Assembly (NCBI GenBank): GCA_025454795.1
Contig: JALONT010000025.1
Coordinates: 1-47,921 of the forward strand
Length of the DNA: 47,921 nt
Direction of reading: 5' to 3'
From: Bacteroidales bacterium
GTDB lineage: Bacteria > Bacteroidota > Bacteroidia > Bacteroidales > VadinHA17
The notes beneath the pieces are model-generated. The model had not been told where the DNA came from and did no database searches. It worked only from the letters and a program-made list of their open reading frames with translations. Positions 1 through 7,940 of the stretch are shown piece after piece (the first letter of the stretch is position 1; each line of letters starts with the position of its first letter). A program made the position numbers and the translations under genes.

Positions 1-99
1 ACCGCAAGACCGCAAGACCGCAAGACCGCAAGACCGCAAGACCGCAAGACCGCAAGACCGCAAGACCGCAAGACCGCAAGACCGCAAGACCGCAAGACC
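1..99. repeat. Perfect 8-bp tandem array (ACCGCAAG x12)
   Basis: Twelve perfect head-to-tail copies of ACCGCAAG occupy 1-96, followed by a partial copy (ACC) at 97-99. The array runs off the left edge, so its real length is unknown. It lies 5 bp beyond the stop codon of the minus-strand peptidase gene, in that gene's 3' flank. There are no spacers, so it is not a CRISPR. The 8-bp period matches the degenerate 8-bp array at 3732-3815. Confidence 0.95.
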
Positions 100-104
100 A
101 ATAT

Positions 105-1313
105 TTAAATACCCAATTTAGTTTTTATTGCCGGAGGGACAGCGTTTTTATGCACCATAATAAAAAGAGTTTTGGCCCTTACATAACTTTCCGACATATT
201 AAGATATCCTTCAAACAAACTTCTGTCGGTTCCCCAGGAGTTTTTGGTTTTATAATATCTGGTCCCGTTCTGATCTTTTGCAATACCGGTAAGATGCATA
301 AGATGGTCATCAGTAGTTGTAAAATTCTCATAACCAGCCTGCCTTATTTCCTGTGTCACATTAATTTCAGGTCCGGGTTTTAGTACCTTAGTAACAGTGC
401 CGGTCTGACCCGTAGCGTCTTTTTCAAGGCGCGCCCTTTCGGTCTGGGGACCACTACCGGATGGAGTGGAAGAAATTACAGCAAATCCTTTTATATGGGA
501 GAATTCGCCTTCGCTTACATCACCATCCCAGTTAACTGTATATCCCTGGCTGAAAGAGTAATCCATTATCTCGATGAGTTCATTGAGGGGAACATTATAG
601 AACCTGGCCATTGACCAGTTGTCAGGCACTTCAAGTATACCCTGGGTATAGAATGGAAAATGTGTAAATGACGTGATCTCAATGTAATCATCCGGATTTA
701 TGCCAAGGCTTGCAGCAAATAATTTTGGAGTATAAGTTACTCCTTTATATATGAACGATTCAGGAACCTTTCCAAGATAAGTATCAAGCACAGCATCAAC
801 TATCTTATGATATTGTTCGCTTTCGTTTCTTTGCTGTACCGGGACAGCCGCCACAGCACTAATAAATTGCTGGAGTTCGCTATGATTATGTGTAGGTGAG
901 TTGTAATTTAGACCCGAATATACCTCGTCAGGTACAATCCCATATTCCGAAAACACTCTCATCCAGTCATGAGCAAGACTTCCAGGACCTGTATTCCCTT
1001 TTCCTCTCCGCAGATAATTGTCTTTCAGCCTGTCGATATAATTCTCTCTCACAACATACATTTCCGAAAGGTCGAATTCACCTTTTCCCATACGAAGAAG
1101 TTCGGATTCGATAAAGGATGTTGTGGCAAAGCACCAGCATGTACCGGTTGCAGACTGATCTTTGACCGATGTGGTTTTTAGATCAACAACCGGAGTAAAG
1201 ATATAGCCCTCTTCTGCTTCCGGAGGAAGAGCAGGTGCTGTACTTTTCTTTTGAGCGACTGAAGGCACCAGGATCAATGCTATAACAAACAACAGGAAAA
1301 TTTGTTTTTTCAT
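105..1313 (-). CDS. Secreted C1-family (bleomycin hydrolase/PepC-like) cysteine peptidase
   Basis: A 402-aa protein with a signal peptide over about residues 1-21 (MKKQIFLLFV start, cleavage near SVAQ), so it probably acts in the periplasm. The papain-fold catalytic set is visible: Gln53 and Cys59 in KDQSATGTCWCFA, His337 in DDHLMHLTG, and Asn358 in KTKNSWG. The DHxMH motif and the overall size point to the C1B branch (bleomycin hydrolase/aminopeptidase C), which trims peptides. Cytosolic PepC has no signal peptide, so this is an exported relative. It is the last gene of a minus-strand group, 72 bp after the YjbR-type gene. The pure 8-bp array follows its stop. The family is clear; the substrate is unknown. 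Confidence 0.88.
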   Translation of the reverse strand: MKKQIFLLFVIALILVPSVAQKKSTAPALPPEAEEGYIFTPVVDLKTTSVKDQSATGTCWCFATTSFIESELLRMGKGEFDLSEMYVVRENYIDRLKDNYLRRGKGNTGPGSLAHDWMRVFSEYGIVPDEVYSGLNYNSPTHNHSELQQFISAVAAVPVQQRNESEQYHKIVDAVLDTYLGKVPESFIYKGVTYTPKLFAASLGINPDDYIEITSFTHFPFYTQGILEVPDNWSMARFYNVPLNELIEIMDYSFSQGYTVNWDGDVSEGEFSHIKGFAVISSTPSGSGPQTERARLEKDATGQTGTVTKVLKPGPEINVTQEIRQAGYENFTTTDDHLMHLTGIAKDQNGTRYYKTKNSWGTDRSLFEGYLNMSESYVRAKTLFIMVHKNAVPPAIKTKLGI

Positions 1314-1385
1314 GATCAGAAATATTTTTATAATCAGAACAAGTTTTTTAAGCTTTATAATTAAAAGGAAATACTAAGCTAGCTA

Positions 1386-1700
1386 TTATTTTTTTACGAG
1401 ATTATAAGATTGGTCAATCCAGGCAAATATTTCTTTGTCGGAGATTGTACCGTTGAGTAAAATAGTATTCCAGTGTTTTTTATTCATATGGTAACCGGGG
1501 AGTACCGAAGAGTAACGCTCCCTGAGTTCAATTGCCAGTGATGGATCGCATTTCAGGTTAACAGTCGGATCCCCATCGAGATTGGCAAGAGCAAAAATTT
1601 TGCCATCAGTTTTGAAAACAAGCGTGTCATCGCCGAAGGGCAGGCATTCGGTTACATCTTTTTTTGAGATGCAGTATTCACGAAGGATTTCAGTATTCAT
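1386..1700 (-). CDS. MmcQ/YjbR family protein
   Basis: A 104-aa cytosolic protein matching the small YjbR/MmcQ (DUF419) fold: an N-terminal helix ending in a CLPFGDDTLVFK-like segment, a central FALANLDGDPTVNLKCDP strand pair, and a C-terminal YHMNKKHWNTI motif followed by a helix. These proteins resemble the CyaY fold and are often called DNA-binding, but their function is not settled. It starts 5 bp after yraN ends, so the two are probably cotranscribed with the upstream response regulator. There is no signal peptide, and the length is normal for the family. Confidence 0.85.
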   Translation of the reverse strand: MNTEILREYCISKKDVTECLPFGDDTLVFKTDGKIFALANLDGDPTVNLKCDPSLAIELRERYSSVLPGYHMNKKHWNTILLNGTISDKEIFAWIDQSYNLVKK

Positions 1701-1705
1701 GATCG

Positions 1706-2071
1706 TTATCTCAAAGTCGGATAAAAGGCATCTTCTATATGATCGATCTTATTTGAATCGGGTCCTTTGATAACAGTAATGACGTCGAACCGGCACTCTT
1801 TGGTAATGTTATACCTCTTAATATATGTGTCGGCACAGAAAACAAGGGATCTTTGCTTTTCCTGTGTTACAGCAGTAACCGGGTGCATCTGGAAATCCTC
1901 GGAGCGGGTTTTTACCTCAACGAAAACAATAAAATCCTTGTTTTCAGCAATGATGTCGACTTCAGGCTTACCTGCTTTCCAGTTACGATTAAGTATCTTA
2001 TAGCCTGATTTTTTGAGATGTTCAACTGCAAGCTCCTCTCCTTTCTTTCCGAGATTATGTGATTCAGCCAT
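1706..2071 (-). CDS. YraN family (UPF0102) endonuclease-like protein
   Basis: A 121-aa protein with the YraN signature: an N-terminal LGKKGEELAVEHLKKSGY helix, then NRNWKAGKPEVDIIAEN and FVFVEVKTRS-like strands. The E...D...ExK arrangement (Glu in GEELA, Asp in EVDII, VEVK) is the restriction-endonuclease-like core shared with Holliday-junction resolvase-type nucleases. Nuclease activity of YraN itself is not well established. It begins 1 bp after the response regulator stop and is followed at 5 bp by the YjbR-type gene, which indicates one transcript. Confidence 0.9.
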   Translation of the reverse strand: MAESHNLGKKGEELAVEHLKKSGYKILNRNWKAGKPEVDIIAENKDFIVFVEVKTRSEDFQMHPVTAVTQEKQRSLVFCADTYIKRYNITKECRFDVITVIKGPDSNKIDHIEDAFYPTLR

Positions 2072-2072
2072 A

Positions 2073-2714
2073 TTAAATCTCTATCAGTTTGTTTCGGATT
2101 GCATAGAGAATCAGGCTTGCGGTGTTCTTCGAGTTGGTTTTACCAAGCAGGTTGGCACGGTGTTTGTCTACGGTTCTTTTGCTAATGAACAGTGTCTCAG
2201 CAATCTGCTGGTTTGAGAGTCCCTCGCAAATCTTAAGCAGGATCTCTTTTTCTCTTTTTGAGAGATTTGCCAACTTGGTCTCGTGCTCACGGTGTTTGAT
2301 TTTCTGAATGACATGATATAGCAGTTCCTGTGAAAAATAGCTTCCTCCTTTAAGGACAGTAAGAATGGCTTCTTTAACTTCCGATATATCTGAATCTTTA
2401 AGAAGAAAACCCTTCGCTCCGGCATCAACCATTTTGTAATAGTATTCCTCTTCGCCATACATAGAAAGTGCTATTATGCTTAGCCCGGGAGATATTTTAA
2501 GACCTTTCCTGGTTGCTTCTATGCCATCCATTTCTGGCATGTTAATATCCATAAGAGCAATATCCGCCTCGGTGTTTTTCAGCAGCTTCAGAAATTCCTC
2601 GCCATTGGATGCTTCACCTGTCACTTCAAACTCAGGGAAAGAATTGAGAAGTATCTTTAATCCGTTCCTGAAGAGTTGATGATCATCTATAATTATTATG
2701 CGTATTTTCCCCAT
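2073..2714 (-). CDS. NarL/LuxR-type response regulator
   Basis: A 213-aa two-domain regulator. The receiver domain (about 1-120) has the acidic pair Asp10/Asp11, phosphoacceptor Asp56 in LMDINMPEMDG, the Ser/Thr switch in IIALSMYG, and Lys in GFLLKDSD. The C-terminal LuxR-type helix-turn-helix (about 148-213) has LSKREKEILLKICEGLSNQQ and SKRTVDKHRANLL. It should bind DNA after phosphorylation by the kinase encoded 26 bp upstream. The N-terminal MGKIRIIIIDDHQLF is a standard start. Its targets cannot be read from the window. Confidence 0.95.
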   Translation of the reverse strand: MGKIRIIIIDDHQLFRNGLKILLNSFPEFEVTGEASNGEEFLKLLKNTEADIALMDINMPEMDGIEATRKGLKISPGLSIIALSMYGEEEYYYKMVDAGAKGFLLKDSDISEVKEAILTVLKGGSYFSQELLYHVIQKIKHREHETKLANLSKREKEILLKICEGLSNQQIAETLFISKRTVDKHRANLLGKTNSKNTASLILYAIRNKLIEI

Positions 2715-2740
2715 CTGGTTGACTGGATATAAAGTTTCGA

Positions 2741-3688
2741 TTACTCTGTCACTCTGATCAATGCACTGGTTCCTCTTCCGGGAGTGCTTTCAAGAATAAA
2801 TACTCCCTCAACTGTTTTGACCCGGGTTTCTATATTTGCCAGCCCCATACCTTTAATATCTTCCTTACTCAATGCAGAGGTGTCAAATCCCCTTCCATTA
2901 TCAGAAAACTGCAAGGTAATAAATTTTTCATGTTTGTTTAATTCAATCTCTATTCTGGATGCTCCGGAATGGCGGATTGAATTATTAATAAGCTCACATA
3001 CAGCGCGATAAAGCACAGCCTCTTTGTCATTTTCGAGTCTCAGGTTTTCCATGTTCGATTTAAATTCTATCCCAATTGTTTTTGTCTGATTGATCTTCAT
3101 CGTGAAAGCACTGATGGCGCTTGAGAGTCCGAAATTTGAAAGCACATGAGGGCTCAGGTTATTAGATATATCCTTGATTGTATTTAAAGCCTCGTTTACA
3201 AGATGGTTGGTGTTACTCAGGATCACAGTTCCTGAAGGATCGCTTATCCTTTCTGTAAGTGATGAAAGTGACATTTTAACGGTTGACAGTATTGGGCCGA
3301 GTCCATCGTGAAGGTCATTGGCAAATCTTTTTCTTTCGTTTTCCTCGGTGTTAATTATTGCATTCAGAACTCTTTTTTCAGTCCTCTGGCGGTCAACTTC
3401 AGCTCTCTTGAGAGAAGAAAATATTTCCCTGATGAGGATAACCCCGACAATGATCATGAATGAAACGAGTACTCCCAGCCATTCATCTATCATCTGCCAT
3501 GAATATGAAGGTGATCCACGGAAGTATTCAAAAAACTGTATGATTTTACGAACAGCCATAAATACAAAAGACAGGGAAAGGAGGATCCATGAAAGACGGT
3601 ATTTTGTCATTTTTATGAATCCAAGAGCTATGGTGGCTGCAAATATCTGCAGTACAATTGAAATTATAAGGGCAACAAGTCGGACCAT
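2741..3688 (-). CDS. NarX-type (HisKA_3) membrane sensor histidine kinase
   Basis: A 315-aa kinase when started at the ATG at 3688 (MVRLVALIIS). The open frame continues upstream to 3778, but those 30 residues are a translation of the 8-bp repeat array, so the inner start is preferred. Three hydrophobic segments lie at about 5-24, 32-46 and 71-88, with no large periplasmic sensor domain. The dimerization/phosphoacceptor motif is FANDLHDGLGP (His about 127). The ATPase motifs are ELINNSIRHSG (N box), DNGRGF (G1) and GMGLANI (G2). It phosphorylates the regulator 26 bp downstream. The signal may be sensed in or at the membrane (inference). Confidence 0.92.
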   Translation of the reverse strand: MVRLVALIISIVLQIFAATIALGFIKMTKYRLSWILLSLSFVFMAVRKIIQFFEYFRGSPSYSWQMIDEWLGVLVSFMIIVGVILIREIFSSLKRAEVDRQRTEKRVLNAIINTEENERKRFANDLHDGLGPILSTVKMSLSSLTERISDPSGTVILSNTNHLVNEALNTIKDISNNLSPHVLSNFGLSSAISAFTMKINQTKTIGIEFKSNMENLRLENDKEAVLYRAVCELINNSIRHSGASRIEIELNKHEKFITLQFSDNGRGFDTSALSKEDIKGMGLANIETRVKTVEGVFILESTPGRGTSALIRVTE

Positions 3689-3731
3689 GGCGAAGGGAAT
3701 ATTATAATACAAAAATAGCAGAATTTGTATA

Positions 3732-3887
3732 ATGGCGCAATGGCATAACGGTACAATGACGCAGCGGCGCAACGGCATAACGGCTCAGTGGCACAGCGGC
3801 AAAGCGGCGTAACGGATTGGACATAAGTGCGCAGATTATATATCCTTTTTTCATTTACGCCAATGCGTCATTGTGCCGTTGCGCCTT
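3732..3887. repeat. Degenerate 8-bp-period array with an inverted second arm
   Basis: The left arm (3732-3815) holds about 10.5 degenerate 8-bp units such as ATGGCGCA, ACGGCATA, GCGGCGCA and GTGGCACA. The right arm (about 3855-3885), read on the minus strand, gives four more units (GGCGCAAC, GGCACAAT, GACGCATT, GGCGTAAA). The stretch from 3748 and the reverse complement of 3857-3881 are almost identical, so a long stem with a loop of nearly 90 nt could form. It occupies the gap between the divergent kinase and waaA genes. Confidence 0.85.
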
Positions 3888-3900
3888 TTTCTTACCTTTG
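3871..3900 (+). promoter_or_regulatory. Bacteroidota-type promoter for waaA
   Basis: TTG at 3871-3873 and TACCTTTG at 3893-3900 are separated by exactly 19 bp. This matches the established Bacteroidota sigma-ABfr consensus (TTTG/TTG at -33, TAnnTTTG at -7). Transcription would start near 3907, leaving a leader of about 13 nt before the waaA ATG at 3920. The -33 TTG lies inside the right arm of the repeat dyad. Confidence 0.7.
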
Positions 3901-3919
3901 ACTGTTTTCTGATCAGGAT

Positions 3920-5143
3920 ATGAAGTTATTATATAATCTGGGGATACTTATTTTCAAGGCCGGCGGCTGGTTTATTTCTCCTTTTAATCATAAAGCCGGA
4001 TTATGGATCAGGGGACAAAAGAACTGGTTTAAATTGTTAAAGGAGAAAATCAATTACGGAGATAAATATATCTGGATCCATTGTGCTTCATTGGGTGAAT
4101 TTGAACAGGGGAGACCAGTTATTGAAGCGATTAAAAAAGAAAAACCTCATTGCAAAATTATCCTTACATTCTTTTCACCCTCCGGATATGAGATCAGAAA
4201 GAGCTACCACCTGGCTGACAATATATGTTATCTGCCCCCTGACACCCCCGGGAATGCTGAAAAATTTATAGGACTTATAAATCCAGAACTGGCAATATTT
4301 GTAAAGTATGAATTCTGGTATAACTATATTTGTGAGCTAAGAAGAAGGAGCGTTCCTTTGTATCTCATCTCCGGGATCTTCAGAAGAGAGCAGCATTTTT
4401 TCAGATGGTACGGATCATTTTTCCGTGATATGCTTGAGAAGTTCAGTATGATCTATGTTCAGGATATTCAATCAGCAGATATTCTTGCCGGTTTCGGTAT
4501 AAGAAATGTCTCTGTTGCCGGTGATACTCGTTTTGACAGGGTCCTGCAGGTAGCCGGGAATACAAAAGATATCCTGCAACTGGAGATATTCAGGGGTGCT
4601 GAAAAGCTTGTCCTGGCAGGAAGCAGCTGGAAACCTGATGAAGAGATAATCTCGGGATATATAAATAATTATCCGGAAAGATTAAAATGGGTTTTTGCAC
4701 CTCATGAGATCGGCAGTGAGAATATCGGAAGGATTGAGAAACTTTTAAAGGTGAAATGTGCCAGGTTCTCTGAATTCAATGAAGAAGCTTCTGATGCAAG
4801 GGTTCTGATAATTGACAATATAGGAATGCTCTCTTCAGCATATCGCTATGCGTATATTGCGGTTGTCGGAGGAGGTTTCGGGAAAGGGATACACAATATT
4901 CTTGAACCTGCATGCTGGGGGCTTCCTGTTCTTTTTGGTCCGAATCATTTGAAATTCCGGGAAGCTGCTGATCTGATTAGTCTTGGAGCCGCAAGATCAT
5001 TTAAAACGTATGCTGATTTTGAAAGGATTCTGAACATAATGATCAATGATGGAATACAATACAAAAACGCATCTCATGCTGCAGGGAATTATGTTAAAGC
5101 AAATGCCGGTGCGACGGATAAAATTATACACGGAATTGCCTGA
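3920..5143 (+). CDS. waaA: 3-deoxy-D-manno-octulosonic acid (Kdo) transferase
   Basis: A 407-aa GT-B glycosyltransferase (GT30) that transfers Kdo from CMP-Kdo to the lipid A precursor at the inner membrane, starting the LPS core. The N-terminal Kdo-transferase domain has a hydrophobic anchor (about 1-20), HCASLGEFEQGRPVIEA with its conserved Glu, and ILTFFSPSGYEIRK. Then come SGIFRREQHFFRWYG and AGDTRFDRV. The C-terminal nucleotide-binding half has VVGGGFGKGIHNILEPA and GPNHLKFREA. Length is normal. It stands alone under its own promoter, divergent from the kinase gene, and an imperfect hairpin with a T run follows the stop. Confidence 0.96.
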   Translation: MKLLYNLGILIFKAGGWFISPFNHKAGLWIRGQKNWFKLLKEKINYGDKYIWIHCASLGEFEQGRPVIEAIKKEKPHCKIILTFFSPSGYEIRKSYHLADNICYLPPDTPGNAEKFIGLINPELAIFVKYEFWYNYICELRRRSVPLYLISGIFRREQHFFRWYGSFFRDMLEKFSMIYVQDIQSADILAGFGIRNVSVAGDTRFDRVLQVAGNTKDILQLEIFRGAEKLVLAGSSWKPDEEIISGYINNYPERLKWVFAPHEIGSENIGRIEKLLKVKCARFSEFNEEASDARVLIIDNIGMLSSAYRYAYIAVVGGGFGKGIHNILEPACWGLPVLFGPNHLKFREAADLISLGAARSFKTYADFERILNIMINDGIQYKNASHAAGNYVKANAGATDKIIHGIA

Positions 5144-5193
5144 ATTACTATTAACACTGCCTACTTATAATTTGTTAATAAGTAATCTTTTTT
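5144..5193 (+). terminator. Probable intrinsic terminator after waaA
   Basis: ATTACTATTAAC (5144-5155) pairs with GTTAATAAGTAAT (5174-5186) with one bulged base, leaving an 18-nt loop, and is followed by C and six T residues (5188-5193). It begins directly after the waaA stop. The stem is AT-rich, so strength is uncertain. Confidence 0.5.
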
Positions 5194-5327
5194 AAATTCT
5201 TATCTATCTTCCAAAGAGATGTAAATTGATGTCCCGGATTTAGCAAAAACATAATTTTGTTGCAATCAGACAATCAATATAATACAATAATCTTGTAAAA
5301 AAATTATTAATCCTTAATCCTAATTTT

Positions 5328-7898
5328 ATGATGAAACAAATTAAACGCATGTTTACGGTGCTTTTGTTTCTGTTCATGTCAGTTCTGACGTTTGGGCAGG
5401 GGAAAACTGTTATAAAAGGCGCCTTAGTAGACACAAACGGTGAACCAGTTGCCGGAGCAAATGTTTATCTCAAGGGAACCATGGTTGGCACAGTAGCTGA
5501 TTTCAAGGGAAATTTTTCCCTCGCAGCCAGCGAGTCCGGAGGACAAACTCTGGTGATTTCATTTATCGGAATGATCCCGCAGGAAAAGCCTGTAACTCTT
5601 TCCGGAGGTGAAATAGATATGGGTAATATAATAATGGGAAGTGATGCTGTAGGTCTTGCAGAAGTTACTGTTTTTGCTAACATAGCTGTTGACCGAAAAA
5701 CACCCGTTCCGGTTTCAAACATTAAACCTGAAATTATTGAAACCAAGCTTGGAATGCAGGAATATCCTGAAATACTTAAATCCACACCGGGCGTTTATGC
5801 AACAAAACAGGGTGGAGCTTTTGGGGATTCAAGGATTAATATCCGCGGGTTCGATTCAAGGAATTCAGCTACAATGATTAACGGGGTTCCGGTAAATGAC
5901 ATGGAAAATGGCTGGGTATACTGGTCAAACTGGGCCGGTTTATCAGATGTTACAAGAACCATGCAGGTACAACGTGGCCTGGGTGCATCAAAAATTGCAA
6001 TTCCTTCAGTAGGAGGTACAATTAATATTCTTACAAAAACCACTGATGCAGAAAAAGGAGGAAGTGTTTATTATGGCACAGGCAATGACAATTATTCAAA
6101 AATCGGGTTTACAGTTTCTACAGGATTAACCGAGAATAACTGGGCCTCAACTATTTCTCTTTCCAAGTCTTCCGGGAATGGGTTTGTTGATGGAACTCAA
6201 TATGAGTCGTGGTCCTATTATTTAAATGTATCGAAACTGGTAAATTCTCATCACAGGCTTGCTTTGTCACTTTTCGGTGCACCACAGTGGCATGGACAGA
6301 GGAGCACACAGATGCGGATAGATACATATAAAAGTCCGCAGATCAACAGCATAAAATATAATTCTGACTGGGGGTATAAGAATGGTGAAGTTTTCTATAT
6401 AAGAAAGAATTATTACCATAAACCTATGGCAATTCTGAATCATTTCTGGACGATAAATGATAAGCTGAATGTCTCAACAGCTGCATACCTCTCACTGGGG
6501 ACTGGAGGCGGTACGGGATCACTTGGAACGAATAAATTTTATACAGCAAGCTATCTTGTTCAGGGGCAACCTGATATAGACAAGATAGTTGATGAAAATA
6601 TTGCAAGTGGTGCACTGGGATCAGAGACAATCCTCAGATCATCTGTAAATAATCATTTCTGGTCAGGACTGCTTTCAACAGGAACCTACAAACAGGGTTG
6701 GCTTTCTGTATCAGGAGGAGTTGATCTGAGATACTATAAAGGTATGCATTACCAGGAGGTCGTTGATTTGCTTGGCGGAGATTATTACCTCGATGCAAAA
6801 TCAGATATAAATCATCCTAATAAAGTTACATATGTTGGTGATAAAATTGCATATTGGGATGACGGACTGGTACTTTGGGAGGGACTTTTTGGCCAGGCAG
6901 AAGCTGACCTCGGAGATCTGTCGGCATTTATCGCTGTTGCAGCTTCAAATAAATCTTATTCAAGGATTGAATATTTTCTCGAACCAAATACTGATTGGGC
7001 TGAAGAATACTCAGGTACACAGGCTCCCTGGTGCAATTTTATGGGATTCAGTGCCAAAGGAGGTGCAAATTATAACCTGACAGGCAATCATAACGTTTTT
7101 GTAAATGCCGGATACTTCCAGAATCAACCCGACTTCAGAAATGTTTACTATAATTATGATAATAATGCAAACACTGAAGCACCGAATGAAAAAGTAATGT
7201 CGTTCGAACTCGGGTATGGTTTCAGAAGCAAGATCTTTTCAGCCAATCTAAATGGCTATTATACCACATGGAAAGATAAATCAAGGACATTAACCTACAC
7301 CGTTGACGGAATTGACTATTTTGCAAGCCTTACCGGGATTAACGCACAGCATATGGGAGTTGAAATCGATTTCAACTCGCGTCCGGTGAAAAAGCTTTCT
7401 TTTGATGGGATGTTATCATTAGGAGACTGGAGATGGATGAATAATATTATAGATGCAAAATTCTTTGATGAAAGCAATAATCTTGTCTCCACACAGTCAG
7501 TATATATTAAAGATATTCATGTAGGTGATGCCGCACAGTTTACAGCTGCTCTGAATGCATCTTATGAACTGCTTGCAGGATTTAAAGTAGGTATAGATTA
7601 TAACTATTATGACAAGTTATTTTCAAAATTTGATCCTGAATCAAGAACATCCGAACCTGCCGACGGAGTGAATATGGATGCATGGGAACTTCCTGCTTAT
7701 AATCTTTTTGATCTCTTTCTCAATTATAACTTCGACCTTGGCAATTACAAAGCATCGCTTACCGGGAATATAAATAACGTATTCGATACCGAGTATATTT
7801 CTGATGCAAGAGATGGGGCAACACATACCTGGTCGGATGCGCTGGTTTACTATGGATGGGGAAGATCCTGGATCATAAGTCTCAAACTTAGATTCTAG
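5328..7898 (+). CDS. TonB-dependent outer membrane receptor (CarboxypepD_reg-like N domain)
   Basis: An 856-aa receptor with a signal peptide (about 1-23, ending LTFGQG). An N-terminal carboxypeptidase-regulatory-like beta domain spans about 26-105 (KGALVDTNGEPVAGANVYLK). The plug spans about 120-240 and includes ILKSTPGVYATKQGG, INIRGFDSRNSATMINGVPV and GGTINILTK. The rest is a 22-strand-type barrel ending in an aromatic residue (SLKLRF). The plug lacks a long SusC-type N-terminal arrangement, so I do not call it SusC. The next gene, an outer-membrane-type lipoprotein, starts 42 bp later, so the two may form a receptor/lipoprotein unit. Substrate unknown. Stop codon is TAG. Confidence 0.92.
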   Translation: MMKQIKRMFTVLLFLFMSVLTFGQGKTVIKGALVDTNGEPVAGANVYLKGTMVGTVADFKGNFSLAASESGGQTLVISFIGMIPQEKPVTLSGGEIDMGNIIMGSDAVGLAEVTVFANIAVDRKTPVPVSNIKPEIIETKLGMQEYPEILKSTPGVYATKQGGAFGDSRINIRGFDSRNSATMINGVPVNDMENGWVYWSNWAGLSDVTRTMQVQRGLGASKIAIPSVGGTINILTKTTDAEKGGSVYYGTGNDNYSKIGFTVSTGLTENNWASTISLSKSSGNGFVDGTQYESWSYYLNVSKLVNSHHRLALSLFGAPQWHGQRSTQMRIDTYKSPQINSIKYNSDWGYKNGEVFYIRKNYYHKPMAILNHFWTINDKLNVSTAAYLSLGTGGGTGSLGTNKFYTASYLVQGQPDIDKIVDENIASGALGSETILRSSVNNHFWSGLLSTGTYKQGWLSVSGGVDLRYYKGMHYQEVVDLLGGDYYLDAKSDINHPNKVTYVGDKIAYWDDGLVLWEGLFGQAEADLGDLSAFIAVAASNKSYSRIEYFLEPNTDWAEEYSGTQAPWCNFMGFSAKGGANYNLTGNHNVFVNAGYFQNQPDFRNVYYNYDNNANTEAPNEKVMSFELGYGFRSKIFSANLNGYYTTWKDKSRTLTYTVDGIDYFASLTGINAQHMGVEIDFNSRPVKKLSFDGMLSLGDWRWMNNIIDAKFFDESNNLVSTQSVYIKDIHVGDAAQFTAALNASYELLAGFKVGIDYNYYDKLFSKFDPESRTSEPADGVNMDAWELPAYNLFDLFLNYNFDLGNYKASLTGNINNVFDTEYISDARDGATHTWSDALVYYGWGRSWIISLKLRF

Positions 7899-7940
7899 AA
7901 ATATATGGATAGTTGTTCAAAAATGATAAAAAGAAAATCA

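Noticed and set aside
1-99. CRISPR-like array
   Set aside because: The units are contiguous 8-mers without spacers, and no cas genes are present.
3689-3778. N-terminal extension of the histidine kinase
   Set aside because: The extra residues (MPLRRCVIVPLCHC...) translate the repeat array. The inner ATG at 3688 fits the first membrane segment.
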